Source: CAYMCQ01 sp964389025 (GTDB lineage: Bacteria; Verrucomicrobiota; Verrucomicrobiia; Limisphaerales; CAYMCQ01). From it: a stretch of 25,521 nt of DNA. The stretch covers positions 1 to 25,521 of the forward strand of contig CAYMCQ010000061.1 in the NCBI GenBank assembly GCA_964389025.1, written 5' to 3'. Positions 1 to 9,255 of this stretch are shown here, in pieces. The position numbers were made by a program, and so were the translations under genes. Below the pieces are notes generated by a model, which was not told the origin of the DNA, did no database searches, and saw only the letters and a list, made by a program, of their open reading frames with translations. Numbering within the stretch: position 1 is the first letter of the stretch; each line of letters begins with the position of its first letter.

Positions 1-139
1 TGCTACGACACTTACGACTTCACAGAATAGAGGTGCTCCGCGTGACGCTTACGAAGAAGACCCGTGATACGACTCTTGTAATTGAGATTTTCTATGAAAT
101 CTTGGTTGGTATGCGCATTGCAATGAGTTGTTTGCCGTT

Positions 140-874
140 ATGAAAATTGAAAACGTTTCCATTCTTTTCACGGTGTTTCTTCTATGCGCTCCTCTTCACG
201 GGCAGACTAACTTTGTTTACGACCAACAATCCTCTGATGAAAACCATATTTTAGAGGGTGGAACTCAAATTCAGCCCACGCTCGGCCAGTCCTTCACACC
301 CGCTCTTCCTGTTGTCGGGTTTATACGCCTTTTCATTTATAATGGAATTGGAGGAGACACTTCTCAAACGACCATCTACCTAGATCTGTATGCTGGCGCG
401 ACAAATGGTCTTTTTTTGGGTTCTACGGCACCTGTCTTAATACCTAGTGGCTTGTTTGTAGGAATGATAAATTTTATTTTTACTAATCCGATTCCTATCA
501 ATGCGGGCGATCAATATTCTTTCCGACCCATCGTTAACCGTAATAATTTAGGAATGGCTCGTGGTGCTTACAATTATTCTGGCGGAACGGTCATTTATCA
601 GGGAACAGCTTATCCGGAATACGATTTTTGGTTCCGCGAAGGCATCATCGCCCCAAAAATTTCCATAGAACTGACGAACGAAAAGCCGTTGCTTCGTTTC
701 TCCACATTTTCCAATCAGAATTATTCCGTGGAGCATTCGCCGGACTTAAGCTCTGGCAGTTGGAGCAATCTGCTTGGCACAAATATTATTGGCAATGGGC
801 AGGAAGCAACCTTACTCGACACCAACGTCACGATGTCCGTCAACCGCTTCTACCGCCTCAAACTTTTTCCGTGA
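140..874 (+). CDS. Exported protein of unknown function
   Basis: This gene encodes about 244 residues. The N-terminus (MKIENVSILFTVFLLCAPLH, followed by GQ) is a typical Sec signal peptide, so the product is probably exported. The middle is rich in beta-prone hydrophobic and Thr/Gly residues (FIRLFIYNGIGGD, TIYLDLYAG). The last 60 residues (LLRFSTFSNQNYSVEHSPDL through NRFYRLKL) resemble a short C-terminal module that I associate with secreted Verrucomicrobiota proteins; I know no function for it. An in-frame ATG at 128 would add MFAV. I prefer 140 because the signal peptide starts cleanly there, but neither start has a convincing ribosome binding site. By eye the gene is more A+T-rich than the genes that follow. 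It ends 9 bp from the end of the convergent protease gene. No function is proposed. Confidence 0.75.
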   Translation: MKIENVSILFTVFLLCAPLHGQTNFVYDQQSSDENHILEGGTQIQPTLGQSFTPALPVVGFIRLFIYNGIGGDTSQTTIYLDLYAGATNGLFLGSTAPVLIPSGLFVGMINFIFTNPIPINAGDQYSFRPIVNRNNLGMARGAYNYSGGTVIYQGTAYPEYDFWFREGIIAPKISIELTNEKPLLRFSTFSNQNYSVEHSPDLSSGSWSNLLGTNIIGNGQEATLLDTNVTMSVNRFYRLKLFP

Positions 875-883
875 GTCGGCTGC

Positions 884-2326
884 CTATTCCTTCCCATCCT
901 TGAGAATTTCAAACCGGCTGGATTTTGAATTGATGAGATTGAAGATGACGCCTTTTTTGAAATCGGCGGACTTGATAGCTTCGCGAAATTGTCTCGGGTC
1001 TTTGACTTCGCGATGATTGATTTCCGTGATCACGTCGCCGGGCTTGATTCCCTCGCGCTCGGCGAGGCTGTTTTTTTCAACCGCCGTCACAATGACGCCG
1101 CTGATGAAATCCACGTCGAACTGTTCGGCAAGTTCACGGGTCAGCTTTTGAACTGTCAGTCCAAAATAGTTCGTCGCGGTTTGCTTCGGCGCGACGTGCT
1201 TTGCTTCGAGAACAGGGGTTTCGGTTTCTGTTTTCTCGACCCATTCGCCAGGCTGGACTTTCACGTTCAAATTTTTCCCGTCGCGGAAAACATTCAGCAC
1301 CACGTCCGAGCCGATTTTTTTGCCGCGGATCTCATCGCGCAACTGTTGCACGGTCGCGACACTCCGGCCATCCACTGCAACGATGACATCGCTCGGCTTC
1401 AGATCGGATTTCCACGCGGGGCCATCCGGCATTTTTGCGGTGACGACCACGCCGTCTTTGACTCCGGCGGCGAAATCACGGTAATCCGTCAATTCATTCA
1501 GCGACGCGATGCCGATGCCGAGCCACGCGCGGGTGAATTTTCCGTCGCTGATGAGTTTCTCGGCCACTTCCTTGACGCGATTGCTCGGCACGGCAAAACC
1601 GATGCCCGTGCGCATCCCGCGAATAAGCGTGTTGATGCCGATGACTTCGCCGTTGATGTTCACGAGCGGGCCGCCGCTGTTGCCGGGATTGATGTTTGCG
1701 TCGGTCTGGATGAAATCCTGGTCCGCATTCGGATCGTAAAACACGCCGGAGCGCCCTTTGGCGCTGATGTGGCCGAACGTGACACTGTAATCGAGGTTAA
1801 ATGGGGCGCCGATGGCGATGGCAAATTCCCCGACACGAGTCTTTGACGAATCCGCGAGCGTGGCGACCGGCAAATCTTCCGCGTCAATTTTGATGACAGC
1901 TACATCCGACCGCGAGTCCGTGCCGCGCACGGTTGCCTTGAACGTGCGTCCGTCCTGCAAACGCACCTCGATTTTCTCCGCGTCCTCGACGACGTGACCG
2001 TTCGTCAAAATGTAACCGTCTTTGCGGATGATGACTCCCGAACCCTGACCTCGCGGCGGCGGCATGTTCGAATCGTCGCCGGGATGATGAAAGTAGCGGC
2101 GGAACTCGCGCGGCATCGAGTCCCAAAATTTCGTGTCCTCTTCCCCGGATTTTTGCGGCTTCTGCACGACGTTGATGACCACGACCGCAGGCGAAACTTT
2201 TTCAGCGACTTCGACGAATGCCTGGTTCAACTGGCGCGCGAGGTCGAGGCTTGGCGAACTGCGCAAAAGCGGCTGGACTGACAGCAGACAAATTACAATG
2301 GCAGCGGACAGCTTCAAAATTCTCAT
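884..2326 (-). CDS. degQ: Do/DegQ-like periplasmic serine endoprotease (HtrA family)
   Basis: An envelope protein quality-control protease of 480 residues, the usual size for the Do/DegP/DegQ family. Residues 1-23 form a signal peptide. A trypsin-like domain follows with the complete triad: His111 in LTNGHVVEDA, Asp141 in SRSDVAVIKI and Ser217 in NPGNSGGPLV. Two PDZ domains follow, at about residues 255-345 (LGIGIASLNE onward) and 385-470 (FGLTVQKLTREL onward), giving the protease-PDZ-PDZ order of DegP/DegQ. A Gly/Pro-rich stretch near residues 83-97 lies before the protease core, in the region of the regulatory LA loop. The gene lies 81 bp downstream of the SDR gene on the same strand. DegP and DegQ cannot be told apart from sequence alone, so the symbol is a family-level choice. 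Confidence 0.93.
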   Translation of the reverse strand: MRILKLSAAIVICLLSVQPLLRSSPSLDLARQLNQAFVEVAEKVSPAVVVINVVQKPQKSGEEDTKFWDSMPREFRRYFHHPGDDSNMPPPRGQGSGVIIRKDGYILTNGHVVEDAEKIEVRLQDGRTFKATVRGTDSRSDVAVIKIDAEDLPVATLADSSKTRVGEFAIAIGAPFNLDYSVTFGHISAKGRSGVFYDPNADQDFIQTDANINPGNSGGPLVNINGEVIGINTLIRGMRTGIGFAVPSNRVKEVAEKLISDGKFTRAWLGIGIASLNELTDYRDFAAGVKDGVVVTAKMPDGPAWKSDLKPSDVIVAVDGRSVATVQQLRDEIRGKKIGSDVVLNVFRDGKNLNVKVQPGEWVEKTETETPVLEAKHVAPKQTATNYFGLTVQKLTRELAEQFDVDFISGVIVTAVEKNSLAEREGIKPGDVITEINHREVKDPRQFREAIKSADFKKGVIFNLINSKSSRFEILKDGKE

Positions 2327-2407
2327 ACAGACTTGACCAACTATACCGCGCTTCAGTTCAAATAAAATTTAAAATTTACCAATTGCTTGTCAGCGCGATG
2401 CAGCCAA

Positions 2408-3259
2408 TCACCAATTCAGAATCTGCTGCATTGCCGGACCGATCTCCTCCACCGTCCACGGCTCGGTTGTTCCAACCTTTGTCGCGCCGTGGCTGGTCAT
2501 CATTCTGTAGGCAAAGAGATGGTTGCCCTCGACGCCGAACGTCTGCCCGGTGACTTGCGCCGCCGCGTCAGAAGCCAGCCACACGACCAACGGCGAAATG
2601 AATTGAGGCCCCATGGTCTCGACGGTGTATGTGGCTTTCACCTGTGGCAAATCCGCCATCATGCGCGTCAGCGCCATCGGGGCAATGGCATTGACGGTGA
2701 TTTTGTGTTTCGCCAGTTCCAGCGCGGCAATGCGAGTCAACGAATGAATGCCCACCTTGGCCGCGCCGTAATTGGCCTGGCCAAAGTTTCCGAGCAGGCC
2801 GGTGGTGGATGAGGTGTTGATGATCCGACCGCCCGCGCCCTGGTTCTTCATCGCCGCTGCCGCCGCTTTCAGACAGGCGAACGTTCCCTTCAGATGAACT
2901 TGGATGACGCTGTCCCACTCGGCCTCGCTCATGTTGAGGATGGTGCGGTCGCGCAAAATGCCGGCGTTGTTGACCAGCACGTCAATTCGTCCAAACGCTT
3001 CGAGCGCCGCCTTCACGATGCGCTCGCCCGCTTCCATCGTTCCAACCGCTTCGCCGTTCGCGACTGCCTCGCCGCCCATCGCCTTGATTTCTTTGACGAC
3101 AAGTTCAGCCGCGTTGCTCTGACCCGTGCCGTCGCGATTGCAACCCAGATCATTGACCACCACCCTGGCACCTTCCTTGGCGAACAAATGCGCGTGCGAC
3201 CGCCCGATGCCGTTGCCCGCGCCGGTGATCACCGCCACTTTTCCATTCAAGCAAGCCAT
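2408..3259 (-). CDS. Short-chain dehydrogenase/reductase (SDR), probably acting on 3-hydroxyacyl or similar substrates
   Basis: A 283-residue NAD(P)-dependent classical SDR oxidoreductase with a Rossmann fold. The cofactor motif is TGAGNGIG at residues 12-19, NNAG is at 97-100, and the catalytic Ser (150/151) and YxxxK (Tyr164, Lys168) are all present. Asp37 at the end of the second strand (VVVNDLG) favours NAD over NADP. The stretch after the first strand and the DLGCNRDG segment resemble the (3R)-hydroxyacyl-CoA dehydrogenase domain of multifunctional enzyme type 2 and related SDRs, so an acyl-CoA or keto substrate is possible, but the true substrate cannot be read from sequence. The gene follows the sugar isomerase gene by 29 bp on the same strand and is probably co-transcribed with it, which leaves a sugar-derived substrate equally possible. 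Confidence 0.9.
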   Translation of the reverse strand: MACLNGKVAVITGAGNGIGRSHAHLFAKEGARVVVNDLGCNRDGTGQSNAAELVVKEIKAMGGEAVANGEAVGTMEAGERIVKAALEAFGRIDVLVNNAGILRDRTILNMSEAEWDSVIQVHLKGTFACLKAAAAAMKNQGAGGRIINTSSTTGLLGNFGQANYGAAKVGIHSLTRIAALELAKHKITVNAIAPMALTRMMADLPQVKATYTVETMGPQFISPLVVWLASDAAAQVTGQTFGVEGNHLFAYRMMTSHGATKVGTTEPWTVEEIGPAMQQILNW

Positions 3260-3288
3260 GATTTTATTCTCCGTTTAATTTTTTCCAA

Positions 3289-4335
<1,047 letters not shown>

Positions 4336-4423
4336 ATATTTTGAAAGTCCACGAACGCTAACAAGAGAACTTTTACGCAGGCAATCCAAAAGTTCTGCAA
4401 TGGCCAAACCTCCACTGAACATC

Positions 4424-6613
4424 TCACCGGTGTGGGTGGCCCGCTTCCGGGCGGTCGAGTTCCAGCGCCACGACCCAGTCGTGGTGGTGCGCGGGAGCGG
4501 GAAGATTCAACTCGCCGCGCGCGTCAGTGGTCACAGGTGTTGCAGGCCGGATTTGCCCGGTCACTGGATTGAAAGACGTCAGGCGGTAACGGGTTTGCGG
4601 GCGCAGCGCGTTCACGGCCAACGGACGTGGAGCGATGGCGTAGATGATTCGCAGTTTGTCAGCAATTCCCATCGCGTAGGGTGACGTGGCTTCGGGCGCT
4701 TCATCGGTGGATCGTCCCCACGGCTTCTCACCGTAAGCGGCCACCAGCTTCGCCCTCGGCCACTTGGAATCATCAAACCCACGCTCTTGCCAGTGATGTG
4801 CGGTTAGTTGCGACGCGCGCCATTCGGAATCTGAAACGAGCGTCTGGCTTTCACCGCCGCTGAACTGGATTTCCAAAATCGCCATGAGGGCGGCGGGGTT
4901 CGTGTTGCCCGCGCGCGGCAGATTCTCGGCCTCCACCGCAAGGACGTTGCCGCGCCGGCGCAGCAAACTTGTGACCTCAAACTCCTCCGCCGCCTTGTGG
5001 TTGGTCGCGACGCCGAGTTTTTTTCCGTTCAACCAGACCGTCGCCCGGTCGTCGGCAGCGATGCGCAACGTCGCGGCTTGCGGTTTTCCTTTCCCGCTCA
5101 AGTCAAACGCGCGGCGAAAGAACCGCGCCGCCACGGGCGCATTCTCGCGCGGATCACCTTCGGGAAACCAAATCCAGTCGCCCCACTGGTTCGTGCGCGT
5201 GCCGGTCCAGGCGACTGTTTCGGGCAGCGGCACGCAGCGTTGCCAGGGAAACCGTTCCAGGAATTTTTTTGCGTCGCCGAACTGCCGCGAGCCGGGCAGA
5301 TGCATCGCTTCGTTCCACGGCAGCGCGCCGTAATTGCCGCCGGTGGGCGAGTTACCATGCGGTTGGCCGGGGCGGTTGCATTGCCAGATGCCGTTCGCCC
5401 CGTAAGTGTGACCAGCAGCGCCGTTGATCATGCAAAGCCAGAAGAACGCCCGCGGCCAGCGCGCGATGATTCGGTCGCTCAACATTTCGTAACTCGCCTC
5501 GCTGTTGACCACCGGCATGGGCGGCGCGGTCTGGTAGGCGTTGGTGAAAACCTTCAAAGTGGACTGCACCGCTTCGCTCTGGCCGTGGGCGGTTTGCAGA
5601 AAGTCGAAGTCGAGCAGCGAATCGTCACCGATGGAGTTGCGGGCGTTTTGTTTGCCGAGTCCGGTCGGATGAATTGTCACCAACCGGTGAAACGGATCGG
5701 TCGCGCGGACGTAACGCGCCACTTCCGTCCACCCGCTAACCTGGTTGGTCTCCAGGTAGGGAAAACCTTTTGCCAGATACCACGGCAGATTGGCTTCGCC
5801 CGCCACGCACCACACGACTGGCCACGCGCCGTATCGCGCGATGAGTTCGCGCCAATGCTGCTTCGCCCGTTGCTCGCCCATCATCGGCAGGAAATAGCCC
5901 CACGCGCCGACGATGCACGGCGTGAAACCTTGCTCGATGAGATAATGCAGTCGCATGTCCGCCGCGTCGAAGTATTGCGGACGAATGCTCGTGTAATTTG
6001 TTTCCCACGGAAACCCGGCCTCGTTCGCGCCGCGCGGATCGAACGGAGGCATGTCTGGATACAAGCCCGCGACAATCTGAATGACATTGAACCCTTTCTC
6101 CTTCCGGTCGGCGGCGAGTTGGTGGAACTCATCCGGCCAATGCAGCCGATGGCACAATCCCATCCACCAGGTGTCGCCGAGCCAGAAAAACCGCGTGCCG
6201 TCGGCGTGTTGCAAATGGCGTTTGTCCGGCGCGACTTGCAATGGCCCATGCTTGAACAACGGATTGCTGCCGCGATACGCCGAAATTTCAAGCGCTCCTT
6301 TCACGCCATTCAAGCCTTCATCCGAAGCATCGTTACACTGACTTTGCCAGCGATGCCTTCCCGTCAACGGCGACGCGTAACGAACTTTCCAGACATTGCC
6401 TCCGCCCCAAAACGCCGGGACAAGTTTCCGCCCGCCGTTCGGGTCGGTGAACAACACATCCACTTGCACGGTGTTGAACGGGTCGTAGTGCGGCTTCTGC
6501 GCCGTCAAAGTGATTTCAACGGGGACATTCGCCCCGGCTTTAATCGTCGCGCGATCTGCAAAAGCGGGAAAGCCGGTAATGCAGAGAAACAGCGTGGCAA
6601 GAAATTTTTTCAT
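4424..6613 (-). CDS. Exported glycoside hydrolase with DUF5060 and DUF4038 (apiosidase-like, GH140-type) domains
   Basis: A 729-residue secreted carbohydrate-active enzyme. Residues 1-19 (MKKFLATLFLCITGFPAFA) form a signal peptide. An N-terminal DUF5060-like beta domain covers about residues 25-115 (VEITLTAQKPHYDPFNTV; AFWGGGNVWKVRYASPL). An apiosidase-like DUF4038 TIM barrel follows at about 130-440 (TRFFWLGDTWWMGLCHRL; GFNVIQIVAGLYPDMP; VWCVAGEANLPWYL; VVNSEASYE). Glu in VAGEANLP and Glu in VNSEASYE are the likely acid/base and nucleophile. The last 280 residues hold a galactose-binding-like segment (ATLRIAADDRATVWLNGKKL) such as accompanies glycosidases. Characterised DUF4038/GH140 members cleave apiose linkages in pectin, but the substrate here is inferred. 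It is the first gene of a minus-strand set with the isomerase and SDR, consistent with plant polysaccharide use. Confidence 0.88.
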   Translation of the reverse strand: MKKFLATLFLCITGFPAFADRATIKAGANVPVEITLTAQKPHYDPFNTVQVDVLFTDPNGGRKLVPAFWGGGNVWKVRYASPLTGRHRWQSQCNDASDEGLNGVKGALEISAYRGSNPLFKHGPLQVAPDKRHLQHADGTRFFWLGDTWWMGLCHRLHWPDEFHQLAADRKEKGFNVIQIVAGLYPDMPPFDPRGANEAGFPWETNYTSIRPQYFDAADMRLHYLIEQGFTPCIVGAWGYFLPMMGEQRAKQHWRELIARYGAWPVVWCVAGEANLPWYLAKGFPYLETNQVSGWTEVARYVRATDPFHRLVTIHPTGLGKQNARNSIGDDSLLDFDFLQTAHGQSEAVQSTLKVFTNAYQTAPPMPVVNSEASYEMLSDRIIARWPRAFFWLCMINGAAGHTYGANGIWQCNRPGQPHGNSPTGGNYGALPWNEAMHLPGSRQFGDAKKFLERFPWQRCVPLPETVAWTGTRTNQWGDWIWFPEGDPRENAPVAARFFRRAFDLSGKGKPQAATLRIAADDRATVWLNGKKLGVATNHKAAEEFEVTSLLRRRGNVLAVEAENLPRAGNTNPAALMAILEIQFSGGESQTLVSDSEWRASQLTAHHWQERGFDDSKWPRAKLVAAYGEKPWGRSTDEAPEATSPYAMGIADKLRIIYAIAPRPLAVNALRPQTRYRLTSFNPVTGQIRPATPVTTDARGELNLPAPAHHHDWVVALELDRPEAGHPHR

Positions 6614-7169
6614 GAGACGCCGCTAAACTTGCGAGTGCCGGTTCAATCGTCGAGAAAAATCGTTTTGGTTAGAGTGGTTTAAGTTAAAGCGAAGCCATTT
6701 GGGAAGATCAAACGACCCTCCCTCACCCTAACCCTCTCCCGCTGGGAGAGGGAACACCTGTTGGCTGCCACAGATTTTCCGAACCGCTGTTGCGCCAACA
6801 CAGCGACACGATTTGCATCGAGGCGGTAGAACAATTCTCCCTCTCCCAGCGGGAGAGGGCCGGGGTGAGGGAGAACAAAGCACCCTCAACCTGCGGTCAC
6901 AGTCTTTTGAAAATGCTCTAAACGTCCCCGTCCCTCCGTAGTCCCGCCCAAGCAGGACGGAGGGTGGACAACCCGTCACCGTTTAGTTGTTGATGGAAAT
7001 TCGCAAAGCGGCTTTCATAAGCCGGGCCTGATGGAAACACTTGAAAAGAATAATGCGATATACGAACCCGTTGTTCGCATATTAAAAATACAGCGACAAT
7101 TAGTCTTAGATTACTAAAAGAATAAATAGTTAGGCGGCATCGCGCGCCCTCTCGCTTCCAACGTCGAAT
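6614..7169. other. Gene-free region with repeats between divergent genes
   Basis: No credible coding sequence is visible in this 556-bp stretch. It separates the minus-strand glycoside hydrolase from the plus-strand VOC gene, so promoters for both should lie here, but I could not identify convincing -35/-10 boxes. It holds a terminal-inverted-repeat element at 6720-6871 and a second imperfect hairpin at about 6926-6968, whose arms CCCTCCG and CGGAGGG surround a GTCCCGCCC core. From about 6970 to 7140 the sequence becomes A+T-rich and shows nothing recognisable. Confidence 0.6.
6720..6871. repeat. 152-bp element with 34-bp terminal inverted repeats (MITE/REP-like)
   Basis: The left arm (6720-6753) and right arm (6838-6871) are inverted copies matching at 31 of 34 positions. 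Each arm is itself palindromic around CCCTCTCCC-GCT-GGGAGAGGG. The 84 bp between them has no coding potential. The CCCTCACCC...CCCTCTCCC motif is one I have seen as a widely dispersed repeat in many bacterial genomes. The structure fits a non-autonomous mobile repeat. No target-site duplication was clear. Confidence 0.85.
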
Positions 7170-7529
7170 ATGAAAGTCATCGAAATTGCATTCACCGGCA
7201 CGCCGGTCACAGACATCAAACGCGCCCGTGCCTTTTACGAGGGCGTCCTCGGCCTCAAGCCCACCATGGAAGCCGATGGCGGCATGTGGGTCGAGTATGA
7301 CATCGGCCACGGCACCTTCGGCATCGGCTGTTTCGGCGAGTTCTGGAAGCCGTCGCCGGACGGCACTTGCATCGCGTTCGAGGTGGACGACCTCGACGCC
7401 GAAATTTCACAGCTCCAATCCAAGAGTGTGCCGTTTGCGATGGGCGTCACTGACACGCCGATTTGCCGATTTGCCGTCATTTGCGACCCGGACGGGAACA
7501 AGATTATGATTCATAAGAGAAAGACGTGA
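7170..7529 (+). CDS. VOC-family (glyoxalase/bleomycin-resistance-like) protein
   Basis: A 119-residue single-domain protein of the vicinal-oxygen-chelate superfamily. It opens with KVIEIAFTGTPVTDIKRARA, then FYEGVLGLKP, the usual first beta-alpha-beta unit (x-FYxxVLGL). WVEYDIGHGTFGIG, IAFEVDDLDAEISQL and the closing FAVICDPDGNKIMIHK are the family's remaining strands and the typical C-terminal DPDGN turn. VOC proteins bind a divalent metal between paired modules and include lyases, dioxygenases and resistance proteins; which activity this one has cannot be told. It is the first of four short plus-strand genes, 22 bp ahead of the TfoX-like gene. Confidence 0.88.
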   Translation: MKVIEIAFTGTPVTDIKRARAFYEGVLGLKPTMEADGGMWVEYDIGHGTFGIGCFGEFWKPSPDGTCIAFEVDDLDAEISQLQSKSVPFAMGVTDTPICRFAVICDPDGNKIMIHKRKT

Positions 7530-7551
7530 TGCGGCAACACAAGTCACTCAA

Positions 7552-7824
7552 ATGAATCGAGCACCTTCAGACCTGATTGGTCTTCGCAATCTTGGTCCGA
7601 CCATCATCCGACGGCTTGCGGAAGTTGGCGTTCGTTCCAAGGCCGACTTGCAGCGACTCGGCGCGGTTGGAGTGTATCGCCGGATACGCGCAGCGAGCGG
7701 CGGTCGCACAGTGCCGGCTTGCTACTACCTCTATTCCATTCAAGGCGCACTGATGGATCTGCACTGGGATGACTTGCCGGACGACTTGAAGACCGAACTG
7801 AGAAAGGAAGCGGATGCTGCTTAA
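7552..7824 (+). CDS. Stand-alone TfoX C-terminal domain protein
   Basis: A 90-residue protein that matches only the C-terminal domain of TfoX/Sxy: IGLRNLGPTIIRRLAEVGV, then RSKADLQRLGAVGVYRRI and YYLYSIQGALMDLHWDDLPD. The domain has a helix-hairpin-helix-like fold. Full-length TfoX regulates competence in some Proteobacteria, but single-domain versions are widespread and have no established role. The start ATG at 7552 lies 22 bp after the VOC gene stop, so the two may be co-transcribed. I am confident about the family and not about any competence role. Confidence 0.88.
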   Translation: MNRAPSDLIGLRNLGPTIIRRLAEVGVRSKADLQRLGAVGVYRRIRAASGGRTVPACYYLYSIQGALMDLHWDDLPDDLKTELRKEADAA

Positions 7825-7979
7825 CCAGGGCGCTGTCGCCGCCCCGCAGGGCAGTCGGACGGTTCAGATAATTCGTCAACGATTGTTGCAGCCGACCGGG
7901 CGTTTCCGGCGGCGGTCGCTGAACTTGATGTCGTTGGCGTTTCCTCACGCACCCCGAGAACCAAAACCAATCATCAACC

Positions 7980-8192
7980 ATGAAGGGCACGTCCAAGCGT
8001 TCGATTCTCCGCACGATTCATATTCTCTTTGCCATGCCGCTGCTCGGTTACATTTGTGGGCCGCCGTCGAAGACCGTGCAGTATCTGCCCTACTTCCGAT
8101 TCATTTTCTTTCCCGTCGTGGTGCTTTCCGACCTTTGGATGTGTAAGGGCCATGTTGTCCGTCGTCTGTTTTCGGGAACCGAGCCAAAATGA
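7980..8192 (+). CDS. Small two-helix membrane protein, conserved hypothetical
   Basis: A 70-residue protein with two hydrophobic segments, about residues 10-27 (RTIHILFAMPLLGYICG) and 40-56 (FRFIFFPVVVLSDLWM), and a basic tail (GHVVRRLF), typical of a small inner-membrane protein. I recognise the pattern from small conserved hypotheticals whose function is unknown. Its last codons overlap the start of the DUF1801 gene by 4 bp (ATGA), which supports both starts and suggests translational coupling. The 155 bp before it, after the TfoX-domain gene, show no other gene. Confidence 0.75.
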   Translation: MKGTSKRSILRTIHILFAMPLLGYICGPPSKTVQYLPYFRFIFFPVVVLSDLWMCKGHVVRRLFSGTEPK

Positions 8193-8629
8193 AATCCACA
8201 AACACGTCACGCAAACCGGTTGCCAGGGCCAAGCCAGTGAAACTCCTTTCCGGCGGCAACCCGCAAATCGCGAAGGCCGACGGCGACGCGCCCGTGCAGG
8301 CCTACATCGCGGCGATGCCCGGCTGGAAGCGCGACATCGGGAAGCGCCTTGACGCGCTCATCGTGCGGAACGTGCCCAACGTGCGCAAGGCCGTGAGGTG
8401 GAACTCGCCATTTTACGGCATCGAGGGCCGGGGCTGGTTCCTGTCGTTCCACGTTTTCACCCACTACGTCAAGGCGAGCTTCTTCCGAGGCACGTCGCTG
8501 CGACCTGTTCCGCCCGGAGGCACGGGCAAGGATGCGCGCTGGATTGACATCCACGAAGGCGACCTCGACGAAGCGCGGATGGCGACGTGGGTGAAGCAGG
8601 CGGCCGCGTTGCCCGGCTGGGTTCCGTAG
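8189..8629 (+). CDS. DUF1801 (YdhG/YjbR-like) domain protein
   Basis: A 146-residue cytoplasmic protein. After a basic leader of about 30 residues comes a DUF1801 domain: VQAYIAAMPGWKRDIGKRLD, VRKAVRWNSPFYGIEGRGWF, KASFFRGTSLRP and a C-terminal WVKQAAALPGW. Members have a CyaY/YjbR-like fold and no settled biochemical activity. The start overlaps the stop of the preceding membrane-protein gene by 4 bp. The gene ends the small plus-strand cluster. About 25 bp downstream begins the degenerate tRNA-fMet relic. Confidence 0.88.
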   Translation: MKSTNTSRKPVARAKPVKLLSGGNPQIAKADGDAPVQAYIAAMPGWKRDIGKRLDALIVRNVPNVRKAVRWNSPFYGIEGRGWFLSFHVFTHYVKASFFRGTSLRPVPPGGTGKDARWIDIHEGDLDEARMATWVKQAAALPGWVP

Positions 8630-8654
8630 CCGACCGTCCGTCGCAACTCCCATA

Positions 8655-8723
8655 TTGGTTTCGGGGCTGGTCCCGCCCTGCGTGACAGGATCCCGCCAAG
8701 GCGGGATTATGAGACTGACGAGC
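8655..8723 (-). pseudogene. Relic of a tRNA-fMet copy carrying a palindrome
   Basis: The minus strand matches the intact tRNA-fMet at 9016-9092 in two blocks. The first is the D-stem to anticodon-loop part (GCTCGTCAG, then TCTCATAA; one mismatch). The second is the 3' end (CCAGCCCCG, AAACCAA; 15 of 16 including the encoded CCA). Between them the 3' anticodon strand and T arm are replaced by a GATCCCGCC/GGCGGGAT palindrome and an unrelated small hairpin. The 5' acceptor half is missing. It cannot form a tRNA. The first block also encodes the last codons and stop of the GIY-YIG gene. Confidence 0.75.
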
Positions 8724-8973
8724 GTTGCAGTCCGATGGCTTTGTAAAACCCTTGTCCGCCTTTTTGTCTCTTCAAGTGGTTCTCAAGTTTCCGCGCTTCG
8801 CTGAGACTGAGATGGTTGCTCTTCCAGACAATATCCCACTGGCCTCGATTTCGCGTCCAATTGGAAACGCCAGTATTATGCTGTTCCAATCGGGCAATCG
8901 GATTTTCGCTCAAACCAACATAGAATTTTCCCTCTGCATTTTGGAGCACATAAACTTGGTAGAGCGTTTCCAC
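8707..8973 (-). CDS. Small GIY-YIG nuclease-domain protein
   Basis: An 88-residue single-domain GIY-YIG protein (YhbQ/UPF0213-like). The family core is visible: VYVLQN near residue 7, then KFYVGLSENPIARLEQHN, where the conserved aromatic, Gly, Arg and His positions fall, and SEARKLENHLKRQKGG with the catalytic-type Glu. Some GIY-YIG proteins are homing or repair endonucleases; small stand-alone ones are mostly uncharacterised. It lies 42 bp downstream of the intact initiator tRNA on the same strand and could be co-transcribed with it. Its final residues (RSSVS and stop) are read from a tRNA-fMet relic, and the TAA stop coincides with the relic's anticodon loop. That arrangement suggests a tRNA-associated mobile unit, which is an inference. 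Confidence 0.88.
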   Translation of the reverse strand: METLYQVYVLQNAEGKFYVGLSENPIARLEQHNTGVSNWTRNRGQWDIVWKSNHLSLSEARKLENHLKRQKGGQGFYKAIGLQRSSVS

Positions 8974-9015
8974 AAAACAAAACCTGCTTCGAAATATTCC
9001 GAGGCAGGTAAAAAT

Positions 9016-9092
<77 letters not shown>

Positions 9093-9110
9093 TTCCAAAA
9101 GCGCTTTAAG

Positions 9111-9191
9111 TTGCGGGCTGGGATTTGAACCCATGATCCCGCCGAGGCGGGATTATGAGCCTGACGAGCTACCGGACTGCTCCACCCCGCG
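9111..9191 (-). pseudogene. tRNA-fMet pseudogene disrupted by a palindrome
   Basis: The 5' half, from CGCGGGG through the anticodon loop CTCATAA, is identical to the intact tRNA-fMet 18 bp away. The 3' strand of the anticodon stem and the variable region are replaced by a TCCCGCC-TC-GGCGGGA palindrome. The T arm (TGGG-TTCAAAT-CCCA) survives with a 4-bp stem, one C of the acceptor 3' strand is missing and no CCA is encoded. No anticodon stem can form, so it should be non-functional. Automated predictors could still report it as tRNA-Met. Confidence 0.85.
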
Positions 9192-9255
9192 ATAAAGCCT
9201 GCTTACACTGCATGTTCACACTCGCCAAGTCAAGCGTCCCGCGTATCCTTCGCCC

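Noticed and set aside
1..127. A gene or promoter in the first 127 bases
   Set aside because: No open frame of useful length, no convincing promoter boxes and no recognisable repeat were seen.
989..1846. Open frame on the plus strand opposite the DegQ gene (and a similar one at 3403-4344 opposite the isomerase)
   Set aside because: Both are shadows of well-supported minus-strand genes, with unnatural composition.
4997..6682. Long open frame on the plus strand opposite the glycoside hydrolase gene (over 550 codons)
   Set aside because: It is the antisense shadow of a GC-rich coding sequence. Its translation is Arg/Pro/Ala-rich with no domain, signal or ribosome binding site, while the minus strand has clear catalytic motifs.
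9111..9191. Second functional tRNA-Met gene
   Set aside because: The 3' side of the anticodon stem is replaced by a palindrome, one acceptor base is missing and CCA is absent, so no cloverleaf forms.
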